Below are positions 17,474 through 24,537 of a stretch of DNA of 38,313 nt, piece after piece (the stretch's first letter is position 1; every line of letters starts with the position of its first letter). A program made the translations under genes and the position numbers. This stretch comes from Pseudomonas sp. REP124. GTDB lineage: Bacteria; Pseudomonadota; Gammaproteobacteria; Pseudomonadales; Pseudomonadaceae. Location of the stretch: assembly GCF_020164475.1 (NCBI RefSeq), contig NZ_JAIQWX010000052.1, positions 1 through 38,313 of the forward strand, written 5' to 3'. The notes under the pieces are model-generated. The model worked only from the letters and a program-made list of their open reading frames with translations, did not search any database and was not told where the DNA came from.

Positions 17474-18030
17474 TATGGAGGCAGATCCACGAGACTGGAG
17501 GTGTATTGGATGGGGGGCGACCTTGGAACGCAAATGAATGGAGCTGCGAACAGGGCTGGAGTGGCGTAGCCGGCTGGCGGCGCCGAGGCGGTTGGACGTC
17601 GCGATCACTCTATTCGGCGACAGCGCGCTCGTCCTGAGTTGATTGCCTAAGCCCATTCAGACTCTTGGCGGTCGCCAACTGCGCATTCATCTGCTGCTCT
17701 AGATCAAACGAATCACAAAATATCTCCTATACGTTAATCCCCCTCTTCCCCAACCATGTTTTAGGAGCAACCAAACGTTGGCTGACCGCTGCCACGCTAT
17801 CAGGCAGCTCGTGAACCCTTCAGCCAAATTTTACACACGGAGGAGTTATGCCTTTGTCCCACTAACATACTCAAATCTCGTCAGGTTGTCTGGTGCAAAT
17901 CATTCACCGCCGCCGGGCTCGCAGATTCGCCCATGACAACGACCAAGATAATCAACTAGAATATTGACCAAGCAAGCAAACACATATATAAATAAATTTA
18001 CAAAACCTAAGCACGAGCGAGACACCAGCC
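17474..18030. other. Non-coding stretch with a possible gene fragment
   Basis: No intact gene is seen. On the - strand an open segment ending at the TAG at 17610-17612 (DLEQQMNAQLATAKSLNGLR) resembles the coiled-coil tail of a DNA-binding subunit such as a type I specificity protein, but it is too short to assign. The last 100 bp are AT-rich and probably hold the promoter of the next gene. Confidence 0.4.
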
Positions 18031-18879
18031 TTGAAAGCATACAAATATAGAGATCCATCTAGCAGAACCTTGGAGATACTTTCAAATCGCACAATATACT
18101 TTCCACTTGCGGCCCAACTTAACGACCCTTTAGACTCACAAATAAATATTGATGCCGAATATCAAAAAGTTGTAGACCTGTATCCACCACACCATAGCGA
18201 AGAATATTTAAGAAAATCTTTTTTGATCCATATTTTGAACCAGCATTCATTTATGGATAAGCACGGAAAAGAAATTGGGCTTAATGGGGCCTTGCAGTGG
18301 TACATGTCTACATTGGGAATTTACTCACTATCTAAAACCCCAACAGATGCACTATTATGGTCACATTACGGAGGATCTCATACAGGCATAGCTATTGAAT
18401 TCGACACAAGCTTAATACTAGACAAAAATATATTTATACGTGAAGATATGAAATATTCAAAACTTCCACCCTATCAGGATTTATTTTTGGACTTAGCAAA
18501 TAGGCTTGGTGAATTTGTAAAGCCTTGGGAGAGCGACAACCAATACGAGAACGATTTAGGTGATAGCTTTTACACCAAACAACTATCAGAGTTAATGCAC
18601 GCCAATCTTTTTGTCAAATCGGAAAAATGGAAGTACGAAGAGGAATACCGACTAGTTAGTAGTAGAACTGGAGGACATGAATTCCCTGCTGAAGCATTGA
18701 AATCGATAACCTTTGGAATCAAGGCAAACTTAGAGTTTATAAAGAGGGTTGAAAAAATAATAAATACTGCTGACTATAAACACGTCAATGTGAACTTCGT
18801 TCAGCATAGAACCGGTAGTTTTGAATTTGAGCTAACCAAGACATGCAACACGCTCATGAAGCTGGATAAAATCACTTAG
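18031..18879 (+). CDS. DUF2971 family protein
   Basis: 282 residues from a TTG start at 18031. Features typical of DUF2971 are present: a YKYRD opening, LNDPLDSQ near 32-40, the central SLSKTPTDALLWSHYGG followed by GIAIEFD, and KWKYEEEYRLV in the last third. The family has no settled biochemical role but is frequent in defence islands and next to abortive-infection genes. It is strongly AT-rich and stands alone, with more than 500 bp on both sides, so it is a single-gene cargo unit. There is no signal peptide or membrane segment. Confidence 0.8.
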   Translation: MKAYKYRDPSSRTLEILSNRTIYFPLAAQLNDPLDSQINIDAEYQKVVDLYPPHHSEEYLRKSFLIHILNQHSFMDKHGKEIGLNGALQWYMSTLGIYSLSKTPTDALLWSHYGGSHTGIAIEFDTSLILDKNIFIREDMKYSKLPPYQDLFLDLANRLGEFVKPWESDNQYENDLGDSFYTKQLSELMHANLFVKSEKWKYEEEYRLVSSRTGGHEFPAEALKSITFGIKANLEFIKRVEKIINTADYKHVNVNFVQHRTGSFEFELTKTCNTLMKLDKIT

Positions 18880-19480
18880 CGTAAACCATCATGGTGTCAA
18901 GATTTTTGTGAACTCCAGAATGAACGTTTGCCTCGGAGACGAGCCGCCCTTTTGGAATTTTTCATTTCAGCAAGAAGATAAGTGAGGGCGTAAACTCTGG
19001 TGTCCACCTGTCCCGGGGTCGTGTGAGCAAATCTTCAGCCAGGAAAAATCCCTTAACCTTGCGATGACTTCGACATGCAAAAGCATCGCGATAGCAACTC
19101 TCCAAGGCAAACGTATGGCGTTTCCGTAGGCTAATTTAGTACGTGCTGACAAGGGCGCTACCTGCTTGATATCGCCGACCTACCAAGCGTTTGGCAGGAT
19201 CTCCCTAGCCATGTCAACGAATGTGAGATCCAGCCTTTGGAGAAGGCTATTTGATGGCGAGCGTACCCAATCGGCAGAGGGGTATGCCCCCCCCCCGCTA
19301 GCCGATGGTTGAACGGCACAAGGTTCGAGGGTAGACCGCATCGAGCATCGCTAGAAGGTTACGAATGCTTCATGCACCATGGTGCACCATGGTGATATCA
19401 GAGAATACTCAGCATATACCGAGGATCGGACGACTTGAAGACTACACGGCTACACGCTTTCAGGCGTTTCTGTCCAATAA
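18880..19480. other. Non-coding region before the att site
   Basis: No gene is recognised. It contains a run of ten C at about 19288-19297 and overlapping palindromes at 19373-19394 (tgcaccatggtgca and caccatggtg). The block ggctacacgcttt is at 19448-19460. The last two also occur before the decayed att copy at 12887-12910. Confidence 0.5.
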
Positions 19481-19506
19481 GGGTTCGATTCCCTTCACCC
19501 GCTCCA
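19481..19506 (+). repeat. att site: 3' end of tRNA-Gly
   Basis: The 26 bases match the T-arm and the 3' acceptor strand of a Pseudomonas tRNA-Gly (gggttcgattccc then ttcacccgctcca); the sequence before them is not tRNA-like, so this is only the 3' fragment. tRNA-Gly(CCC) ends are known integration sites for ICEclc/PAGI-type elements and P4-like islands. A dead P4-type integrase begins about 220 bp downstream in the same direction, as expected next to an attL. Confidence 0.85.
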
Positions 19507-19723
19507 CATCTCCTTTCCATGGATGTCTGTACAAATCCACGGAACGCAATTAGTTCACTGAGCTGAAACGGATTTTTCCGAGCCTTCATTCCAGTGACAT
19601 CCAGCGAAATCCACTGACAACTAACTTTTTTAGCTCACACAGTGGACCATAGCTCCGGCTATTCCGGGTTTCGCTCCCCCCTTCGAAGACTATTGCATCC
19701 AACTCTAATTCTGAGGGTTGGGC

Positions 19724-20110
19724 ATGCTCACCAAATTCTAAAGTCCGACAGACTAAAGCCACTGGCAAAAACTACATGCTCAGTGATTCCAACGGCCTGT
19801 CTCTGTTCGTTTCTGATGGCGGCTCGAAGCTCTGACACTCTCGTGCTCATGGCTGGGGAAACGCAGCCGTCTCTCCATGGACGCCTTTCCCCCATTGTCG
19901 TTGAAAGGTACCCGCGAATTGCGCGATCAGACCCGGACGATGGTCGCCAAACACATCAATCCCCGCATCGAACGCAAACAGAAACTCAATGCCATCAAGA
20001 TGGCAGGTGACAACACATTCGTTTCTGCCTTAGAAAAATCCGCTCAAGAGCGACACCATAGTTCCTGGTTAAAATTTGAACAAATGTCAGAAACAGTGCT
20101 ATGGTTCTGA
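19724..20110 (+). pseudogene. Degenerate P4-type tyrosine integrase, N-terminal remnant
   Basis: Two blocks in different frames read as the N-terminal arm-binding domain of P4-family integrases. The first runs from 19740 to the TGA at 19833 (TGKNYMLSDSNGLSLFVSDG). The second is 19877-20110 (LKGTRELRDQTRTMVAKHIN, then PRIERKQKLNAIKMAGDNTF). The core-binding and catalytic domains with the R-H-R-Y residues are missing, replaced by the AbiE genes. The position right after the att site, reading away from it, is typical. Enough is left to name the family but not the subgroup. Confidence 0.8.
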
Positions 20111-20140
20111 CATTGCATTAAATCCAACAGCGGTGCCGTC

Positions 20141-20731
20141 ATGTCGAAACTTCCCGAATTCATCATCCAGCGCAGTCAGTCCTTACCCGAAGGCGAAGTC
20201 CTGTCGCCGAGAGAGTTTCTGAGCCTCGGTAGTCGCGCCGCTGTGGACCAAGCGTTTTCGCGTCTGGCCAAGTCTGGAAAGCTGATGCGCATATGCCGCG
20301 GCATGTATGTCGCGCCGGTGAAGAGCCGGTTCGGTACTCGTGCACCGGAGCCGGAAAAAGTTGTCCAGGCTCTGGCGGAGAAAACCAGTGAGACGGTGAC
20401 TTCGAGCGGGGCCAGAGCAGCCAACAACTTGGGGTTGACGCAGCAGGTTCCCGTTCGTCAGGTTTTTCTCACCAGTGGTCGTGCACGTACATTGAAGATT
20501 GGGAAGGCAGAGATTCAAATCAAACATGCGCCGAAGTGGATGGTTGCACCCTCAGCCGCTGGCGAGGCCGTTCGCGCCCTGGCCTGGCTCGGCGAGACAC
20601 AATCCGAAGACTCGATCCAAACATTACATCGTCGTCTTTCGGAAAGTGAGTGGTCGCGCTTGATGAGCCTTCGGGCAGTTCTCCCTTCCTGGATGGGCGC
20701 GATGATCGGGAGGGAGGCTCTTCATGCCTGA
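20141..20731 (+). CDS. abiEi: AbiEi-type antitoxin (DUF6088)
   Basis: 196 residues. The N-terminal winged helix-turn-helix has the typical VLSPREFLSLGSRAAVDQ and RICRGMYVAP segments, and a C-terminal AbiEi-like domain follows. In type IV AbiE systems this protein represses its own promoter and counteracts the toxin without stable binding. It overlaps the toxin gene by 8 bp, which ensures coupled translation. It is the first intact gene after the integrase remnant. The gene is complete. Confidence 0.85.
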   Translation: MSKLPEFIIQRSQSLPEGEVLSPREFLSLGSRAAVDQAFSRLAKSGKLMRICRGMYVAPVKSRFGTRAPEPEKVVQALAEKTSETVTSSGARAANNLGLTQQVPVRQVFLTSGRARTLKIGKAEIQIKHAPKWMVAPSAAGEAVRALAWLGETQSEDSIQTLHRRLSESEWSRLMSLRAVLPSWMGAMIGREALHA

Positions 20732-21743
20732 TCATTTCTTCTCGCTCTCCTCAGCCGATCAAAGGGAAGTGCTTCTCCAGGCAGCGTCTGACCTTGGTCG
20801 TCCTGCTTTCTTGTTGGAGAAGGACTTATGGGTGGTATGGACTCTGGGGAAAATCTTCTCGAATTCTGCGGGAGATCATCTGACGTTCAAGGGCGGCACT
20901 TCCCTCTCCAAGGTCTACCGTCTGATTGACCGATTCTCGGAAGACATCGATCTTACCTACGATATTCGGCAGATATTGACCGAGGCAGATAGCGAGATAC
21001 CTCCCAGTAACAGTCAAGCCAGAAAGTGGAGCAGCAAGGCCCGCGATCTACTCCCAGGCTGGGTTGAACAGTCCGTTTATCCCATGCTGACCGAGGCGCT
21101 AGCGGCAGAGGGTTTAGAGGCAGAACTTATTCAGGATGGTGACAAACTGTACTTGCACTATCCTGCCAAAACACCGGTTCATGATTACGTGACGCCCAGG
21201 GTAATGCTTGAATTCGGTGCCCGATCTACAGGGGAGCCCCACAGCCGAAATCATGTTGTTTGCGACATGGCCCAAGCCAATCTCGAAGGCATTATTTTTC
21301 CTGAAGCTAACCCGATCGTGATGGATGTAGCTCGTACCTTTTGGGAGAAAGCTACTGCAGCGCACGTGTACTGCGTACAAGAGCGGCTGAAGGGCGAGCG
21401 ATTCGCCAGGCATTGGCACGACCTGAATGCCATCGTGCAAAATCACCAGTTCAAGGAAGTCATTTCACGTCGAGACATTGCTGCACTCGTCGCAGATCAC
21501 AAGTCCTGGTTCTTCGTGGAAAAATCTGCAGACGGCGCCATGATTGACTATCGACATGCGGTGAGCGGCAATCTTCGGCTGGTGCCAGTAGGAAGTGCTC
21601 GAAAGAATCTGGCGCAAGACTACGACAAGATGCTTGAGGGTGGAATGTTCGACAGCGCCCCTCTGGAATTCGATGAACTGATGGCTGCATGCGAAGAAAT
21701 CGAGGCTCTCCTGAACGCAGCGGCGGCTACCACACCACTATAA
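20724..21743 (+). CDS. abiEii: AbiEii-type nucleotidyltransferase toxin
   Basis: 339 residues. The nucleotidyltransferase motif GG-T-S (FKGGTSLSKVY, G57-G58) is followed by D74-I-D76 (SEDIDL), the metal-binding pair of the DNA polymerase beta fold. The family (AbiEii/AbiGii) is known for GTP-dependent nucleotidyl transfer; the Mycobacterium relatives modify tRNA acceptor ends. It gives abortive infection or plasmid stabilisation together with AbiEi, encoded just upstream with an 8-bp overlap. The catalytic residues are present, so the toxin should be active. Confidence 0.88.
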   Translation: MPDHFFSLSSADQREVLLQAASDLGRPAFLLEKDLWVVWTLGKIFSNSAGDHLTFKGGTSLSKVYRLIDRFSEDIDLTYDIRQILTEADSEIPPSNSQARKWSSKARDLLPGWVEQSVYPMLTEALAAEGLEAELIQDGDKLYLHYPAKTPVHDYVTPRVMLEFGARSTGEPHSRNHVVCDMAQANLEGIIFPEANPIVMDVARTFWEKATAAHVYCVQERLKGERFARHWHDLNAIVQNHQFKEVISRRDIAALVADHKSWFFVEKSADGAMIDYRHAVSGNLRLVPVGSARKNLAQDYDKMLEGGMFDSAPLEFDELMAACEEIEALLNAAAATTPL

Positions 21744-21928
21744 TTTTCTTGCGAGATAGCTGTGTTGCTCCCGCTACCTCAAGCAAAACGATAACGCTCG
21801 GCACCGGTCGCAGGATCGCAAGTCATACCCTTGATGGGTCAACCACCCTGGAACATAATGCGGCCCTGCCCTCCTACCGAGGGCAGACAAATCCATTACT
21901 AGCTAATAGGTTGGGTGCGTTGGTCATG

Positions 21929-21946
21929 TTTCCTTCACCCGCTCCA
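21929..21946 (+). repeat. att site at the island right end (short tRNA-Gly end)
   Basis: The last 15 bases (ccttcacccgctcca) are identical to the full copy at 19481-19506; the bases before them differ. This is the outermost att copy and marks the island-chromosome boundary. Confidence 0.75.
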
Positions 21947-21994
21947 ACCGAATTTTTGTCTTACGTTGTTTTTTGACGGGGGATGCAGGTAAAG

Positions 21995-22024
21995 AAAAAA
22001 CCGGCCTTGATGGCCGGTTTTTTT
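21995..22024 (+). terminator. Rho-independent terminator, probably of the native tRNA-Gly unit
   Basis: The stem ccggcc / ggccgg around a 5-base loop is flanked by an A-run and followed by seven T. It lies about 50 bp after the att end, as expected for the terminator that followed the tRNA gene before integration. The A/T flanks allow it to work in both directions. Confidence 0.85.
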
Positions 22025-22062
22025 GTGTCTCGGATTCAAGGTGACGCATTACCTGTCCAGGT

Positions 22063-22257
22063 TTACTTTCGTGGCTCACGCCTCAGTTTCGCGCACGTCT
22101 CCAGATAATCCGTGACGGCCCCTTCAAAAGCCATTCGAAGCTCTGTGACTGATTCGCCGTGAAACCCCACAACGTCCTTGATGCCCGCAATGTGGCCGAC
22201 GAATAGACCGTCTTCATCGCTGTAATCAATTCGGGCCGCGTAGCCGTTGTAATTCAT
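22063..22257 (-). CDS. hicB: Truncated HicB-like antitoxin, without HicA
   Basis: 64 residues from the ATG at 22257 (AGGA 8 bases upstream); the longer frame to 22470 crosses a hairpin and is not protein-like. The sequence is the partial RNase-H fold of HicB (YAARIDYSDEDGLFVGHIAG, then VVGFHGESVTELRMAFE) and stops where family members continue into a DNA-binding helix-rich tail. No HicA (about 60-85 residues, with the catalytic His) is found upstream. It is either a solo antitoxin or a decaying remnant of a toxin-antitoxin pair. Confidence 0.75.
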   Translation of the reverse strand: MNYNGYAARIDYSDEDGLFVGHIAGIKDVVGFHGESVTELRMAFEGAVTDYLETCAKLRREPRK

Positions 22258-22281
22258 CACGTGGTCCTGTCCTGTACGCGC

Positions 22282-22319
22282 AAAAGCGCCGCTTATCCAG
22301 AAAAGGATGGCGGCGTTTT
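22282..22319. terminator. Bidirectional terminator-like hairpin
   Basis: The stem gcgccgc-tatcc / ggat-ggcggcg has a short loop, with AAAA on the left and TTTT on the right. It lies just upstream of the first HicB start, so that gene must use a promoter between the hairpin and 22257 or be read through. Confidence 0.55.
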
Positions 22320-22557
22320 CGCTTCTGAGATTTTGCTTTTGGAGTGGAACAGTGATGAAGATATCGGGTGGTTCTGCCCGTGTTTGTAGGCGAAATCCGA
22401 GAGTTGCGTAGGGCAGTACGCTTACTGCGTTTCGATATGGCTGTGCACATCCAACGATCAGTATCCTCAAGGAAGGCTAGTTGCTAGTAACAAACTCAGG
22501 GTGACTGCTTGGTTTCATTTGTTTCACAACCCGAGAGCTCTTCAAGGAGGATGTAAA

Positions 22558-22812
22558 ATGCTTTATCCGATTGCGATTTCAGCAGGCGACGACAAGCATG
22601 CGTGGGGTGTGGAAGTCCCGGATGTTCCAGGCTGTTTTTCTGCTGGTGAAAATCTGGAACAGGCAATCATCATGGCCCGCGAGGCTATAGAAAGCCATTT
22701 CGAAATTCTGGCCGAGACCGGTACATCGATTCCTTTAGCCAACGACGTAAATATGCATTCAGCTAATCCAAGGTACGCCAACTGCATCTGGGCCTTAGTG
22801 GAAATCGGCTGA
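22558..22812 (+). CDS. hicB: HicB-like antitoxin lacking HicA and the C-terminal DNA-binding part
   Basis: 84 residues from the ATG at 22558, which has a perfect AAGGAGG; the longer frame from 22501 has none. It carries the conserved HicB fold start (MLYPIAISAGDDKHAWGVEV), PDVPGCFSAGE and the ANCIWALVEI segment. Pseudomonas HicB proteins usually go on for some 50 residues to a ribbon-helix-helix domain, which is missing here. The 90 bp in front, where hicA should be, encode nothing. Loss of both partner and DNA-binding domain suggests a decaying locus, although the ribosome binding site is well kept. Confidence 0.8.
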   Translation: MLYPIAISAGDDKHAWGVEVPDVPGCFSAGENLEQAIIMAREAIESHFEILAETGTSIPLANDVNMHSANPRYANCIWALVEIG

Positions 22813-22932
22813 ACCCGTATCCGTATGGTTTTCATATAAATCCGCCCCTACCCGTAAAGATCCCGTAGCGCCACATTCCACCCACCAACAGATGCCCTAT
22901 CCTCCCGGCTCACCCTTCATTAAGAGGTCGGC

Positions 22933-23043
22933 ATGGACAGTTCGGAGTTGGGGATCATGATCATTTCGATGATCGGGTTGTTCGGCTTTGCTTCGTTTGT
23001 ATTTGAGTACCTGAGTGCCAGGCGCGCGAGGAAAAGGAGCTGA
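22933..23043 (+). CDS. Small single-helix membrane protein (36 aa)
   Basis: 36 residues with a ribosome binding site AAGAGG. The hydrophobic segment at 7-25 (GIMIISMIGLFGFASFVFE) is followed by a basic tail (SARRARKRS), so the C-terminus should face the cytoplasm. It has the size and shape of the small membrane peptides that modulate transporters or sensors. No partner is evident. A REP hairpin follows 35 bp later. Confidence 0.6.
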   Translation: MDSSELGIMIISMIGLFGFASFVFEYLSARRARKRS

Positions 23044-23077
23044 AATCCGGGCGCTCCGACATTCGAAAAAAACTAAA

Positions 23078-23146
23078 GATCGCAGCCTTCGGCACCTCCT
23101 ACATGGGATTGCGTCCCTCCTGTAGGAACTGCCGAAGGCTGCGATC
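23078..23146. repeat. REP inverted repeat (gatcgcagccttcggc type)
   Basis: Seventeen-base arms (gatcgcagccttcggca and its complement) face each other around a 35-base loop with an inner short repeat. The same unit occurs at 28221-28287, and a single arm at 26724-26741. Confidence 0.85.
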
Positions 23147-23232
23147 CTTTTGGCTCTTCAAATCAAAAGCAGAATTTTCATCTCGCCGCCGATGTCTGAA
23201 TTTCAGGTTCACCCCAATAAGGAAAAACGGCC

Positions 23233-23643
23233 ATGAAATTCGCAAAAGTCGCGCAGAAACTCGCCCTCTGGACCGGTAGCCCCGGGACGTTCCTGGGGGC
23301 AATCACTCTGATTTTCCTGTGGGGGTTGAGCGGGCCGATTTTCGGGTTCAATGACACCTGGCAACTGATCATCAACACCTCGACCACGATCATCACTTTC
23401 CTGATGGTGTTCCTGATCCAGAACACGCAGAACCGCGATACCGACATTCTGCATCTGAAGGTCGACGAGTTGCTGCGCGTGACGAAAGAAGCGCAGAACG
23501 CGATGCTGGGGCTGGAAGCGCTGGACCTGAAGGAACTGGAGGCGCTGCGCAAACACTATCGCAGCCTGGGTGAAGGCCAGACCGTTTCCATCGACGGCAC
23601 CGTCGTCGAGGAAAAGGGCAAACACAATCTCAATGACTGTTGA
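23233..23643 (+). CDS. Low-affinity iron permease family protein
   Basis: 136 residues. Two membrane helices at about 17-40 (GTFLGAITLIFLWGLSGPIFG) and 50-68 (TTIITFLMVFLIQ) are followed by the family-typical QNTQNRDTDILHLKVDEL and a charged tail. This is the bacterial low-affinity iron permease family (PF04120). Transport has not been shown for bacterial members, so the name is provisional. It is a single gene; the DUF4142 gene converges on it. Confidence 0.85.
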   Translation: MKFAKVAQKLALWTGSPGTFLGAITLIFLWGLSGPIFGFNDTWQLIINTSTTIITFLMVFLIQNTQNRDTDILHLKVDELLRVTKEAQNAMLGLEALDLKELEALRKHYRSLGEGQTVSIDGTVVEEKGKHNLNDC

Positions 23644-23679
23644 GGGATCGTGCGCGGATGAGCCCGCGCACGCAATGCC

Positions 23680-24183
23680 CTAGCGACTGGCTTGCAGGGC
23701 CCTGGCCATTTGCAAGTGATTTTGCAGTTTGGGCAGGGTTTCTTCGGCGTACGCCTTGAGCTCCGGCACGTCGGTGGTTTGCGCGGTTTGCTCGAGCTGC
23801 TCGATGGCTTTTTCGGTGGTGCTGACCTGACTGGCCGCGTAGGCCTCATCGAAGTTGCTGCCGTCCATGACTTGAGGCATCAAGGTCTTGGCCTTGTCCA
23901 CCACCTCCTCACGAGGGGCCACCGGCAGGTCCAGTTGCCTGGCGATTTTTGCCAGGTGCTGGTTGGCGGTGGTGCGGTCGTTGATCACCACGATGGTGTA
24001 ATCCTTGACCTCTTTTGATTCGGATTTCTGATGCGCCAGACGACTGGCTTCGATTTCGGCGACGCTTTGCGCCGAGGCATCGTTGATGAATTCAGTGGGT
24101 GTCTGGGCGAAGGCACTGCCGGCGCTCAGGCCCATCAAGGTGACGAAAAAACTGCTGCGAAAACGGGTGGCCATACGGTTCAT
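23680..24183 (-). CDS. DUF4142 family periplasmic protein
   Basis: 167 residues from the ATG at 24183 with AAAGGAGGG upstream; the longer frame has no such site. It begins with a signal peptide (basic start, hydrophobic core, cleavage near AFA-QT). The mature part is the helical DUF4142 domain, with the KEVKDYTIVVINDRTTANQH segment and a closing helix pair. The family is ferritin-like in shape, secreted, and often stress induced. The small KGG-type gene lies 72 bp upstream on the same strand. Confidence 0.88.
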   Translation of the reverse strand: MNRMATRFRSSFFVTLMGLSAGSAFAQTPTEFINDASAQSVAEIEASRLAHQKSESKEVKDYTIVVINDRTTANQHLAKIARQLDLPVAPREEVVDKAKTLMPQVMDGSNFDEAYAASQVSTTEKAIEQLEQTAQTTDVPELKAYAEETLPKLQNHLQMARALQASR

Positions 24184-24207
24184 GGTCGCGCCCTCCTTTA
24201 ACAATTC

Positions 24208-24231
24208 AAACGGGAGCTTTCGCCCCCGTTT
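24208..24231. terminator. Hairpin between DUF4142 and KGG-type genes
   Basis: The inverted repeat aaacggg / cccgttt has a 10-base loop. On the - strand it follows the KGG-type gene and has no long U-run, so it may be an attenuating hairpin in a shared transcript. Confidence 0.5.
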
Positions 24232-24255
24232 CTCAATCAAAACCACCTGCGTCCA

Positions 24256-24420
24256 TTAACGGGATTTCTGCCCGCCCTGTCCGCCTTTACGGCTCATATC
24301 TGGCTTTGGCTCTTTGTCGACAGTCGTGGTGGTGGTTTTCCCACCTTTACGATTGGCTTCATTGGCTTTGGTTCGATCGTTGGCCATGTGTTCCTGGTTG
24401 GAGTTTCTTGAGTTAGGCAT
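24256..24420 (-). CDS. Small KGG-motif stress protein (54 aa)
   Basis: 54 residues starting MPNSRNSNQEHMANDR with two KGG motifs (RKGGK and RKGGQGGQK). It is very hydrophilic and probably disordered. The KGG motif is that of the stress-induced repeat proteins (Con-10/GsiB type), general-stress factors in many bacteria. The DUF4142 gene follows on the same strand, which fits a general-stress unit. Confidence 0.75.
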   Translation of the reverse strand: MPNSRNSNQEHMANDRTKANEANRKGGKTTTTTVDKEPKPDMSRKGGQGGQKSR

Positions 24421-24537
24421 GATTCTCTACCTCTTGGTGATAATCGCCGCGAGCTGTAGCCCGCATAGACTCTGAATTTGCGCGTCCCAAAAGGTTTAGA
24501 AAATTGCGCCTACGCACTGACGAACGGCAGCCTGGGA

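Larger units (their letters stand above)
1..21946 (+). mobile_element. Right-hand part of a tRNA-Gly genomic island (defence island)
   Basis: The segment ends at a short copy of the 3' end of a tRNA-Gly gene (21929-21946). It contains a full 26-bp copy (19481-19506) and a decayed copy (12887-12910), with a dead tyrosine integrase just after the full copy. The cargo is mostly defence-type genes, several AT-rich, with gene fragments in between. To the right of 21946 a terminator and ordinary Pseudomonas chromosome follow. Integration into the 3' end of a tRNA leaves the intact tRNA on one side and a 3' fragment on the other, so the intact tRNA-Gly is expected to the left of base 1. The left boundary is not visible, and the segment may be several islands accreted in tandem. 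Confidence 0.75.
19481..21946 (+). mobile_element. 2.4-kb mini-island carrying AbiE, flanked by tRNA-Gly ends
   Basis: The segment is bounded by the full tRNA-Gly end at 19481-19506 and the short one at 21929-21946, in direct orientation. Inside are a degenerate integrase, AbiEi and AbiEii and nothing else. This is the minimal order of a P4-type integrative island (att - int - cargo - att). As the integrase is dead it could move only with help in trans. Confidence 0.7.
21744..22062. other. Island right end and intergenic region
   Basis: After AbiEii there is no gene. It holds the short tRNA-Gly end (21929-21946) and the terminator at 21995-22024. Left of the att copy the sequence is island DNA; right of it is native chromosome. 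Confidence 0.7.

Noticed and set aside
19481..19506. Complete tRNA-Gly gene
   Set aside because: Only the T-arm and acceptor 3' strand are present; the D-arm and anticodon arm are missing upstream.
1..22000. CRISPR array or insertion sequence in the island
   Set aside because: No regularly spaced direct repeats, no transposase frame and no terminal inverted repeats with target duplication were seen.
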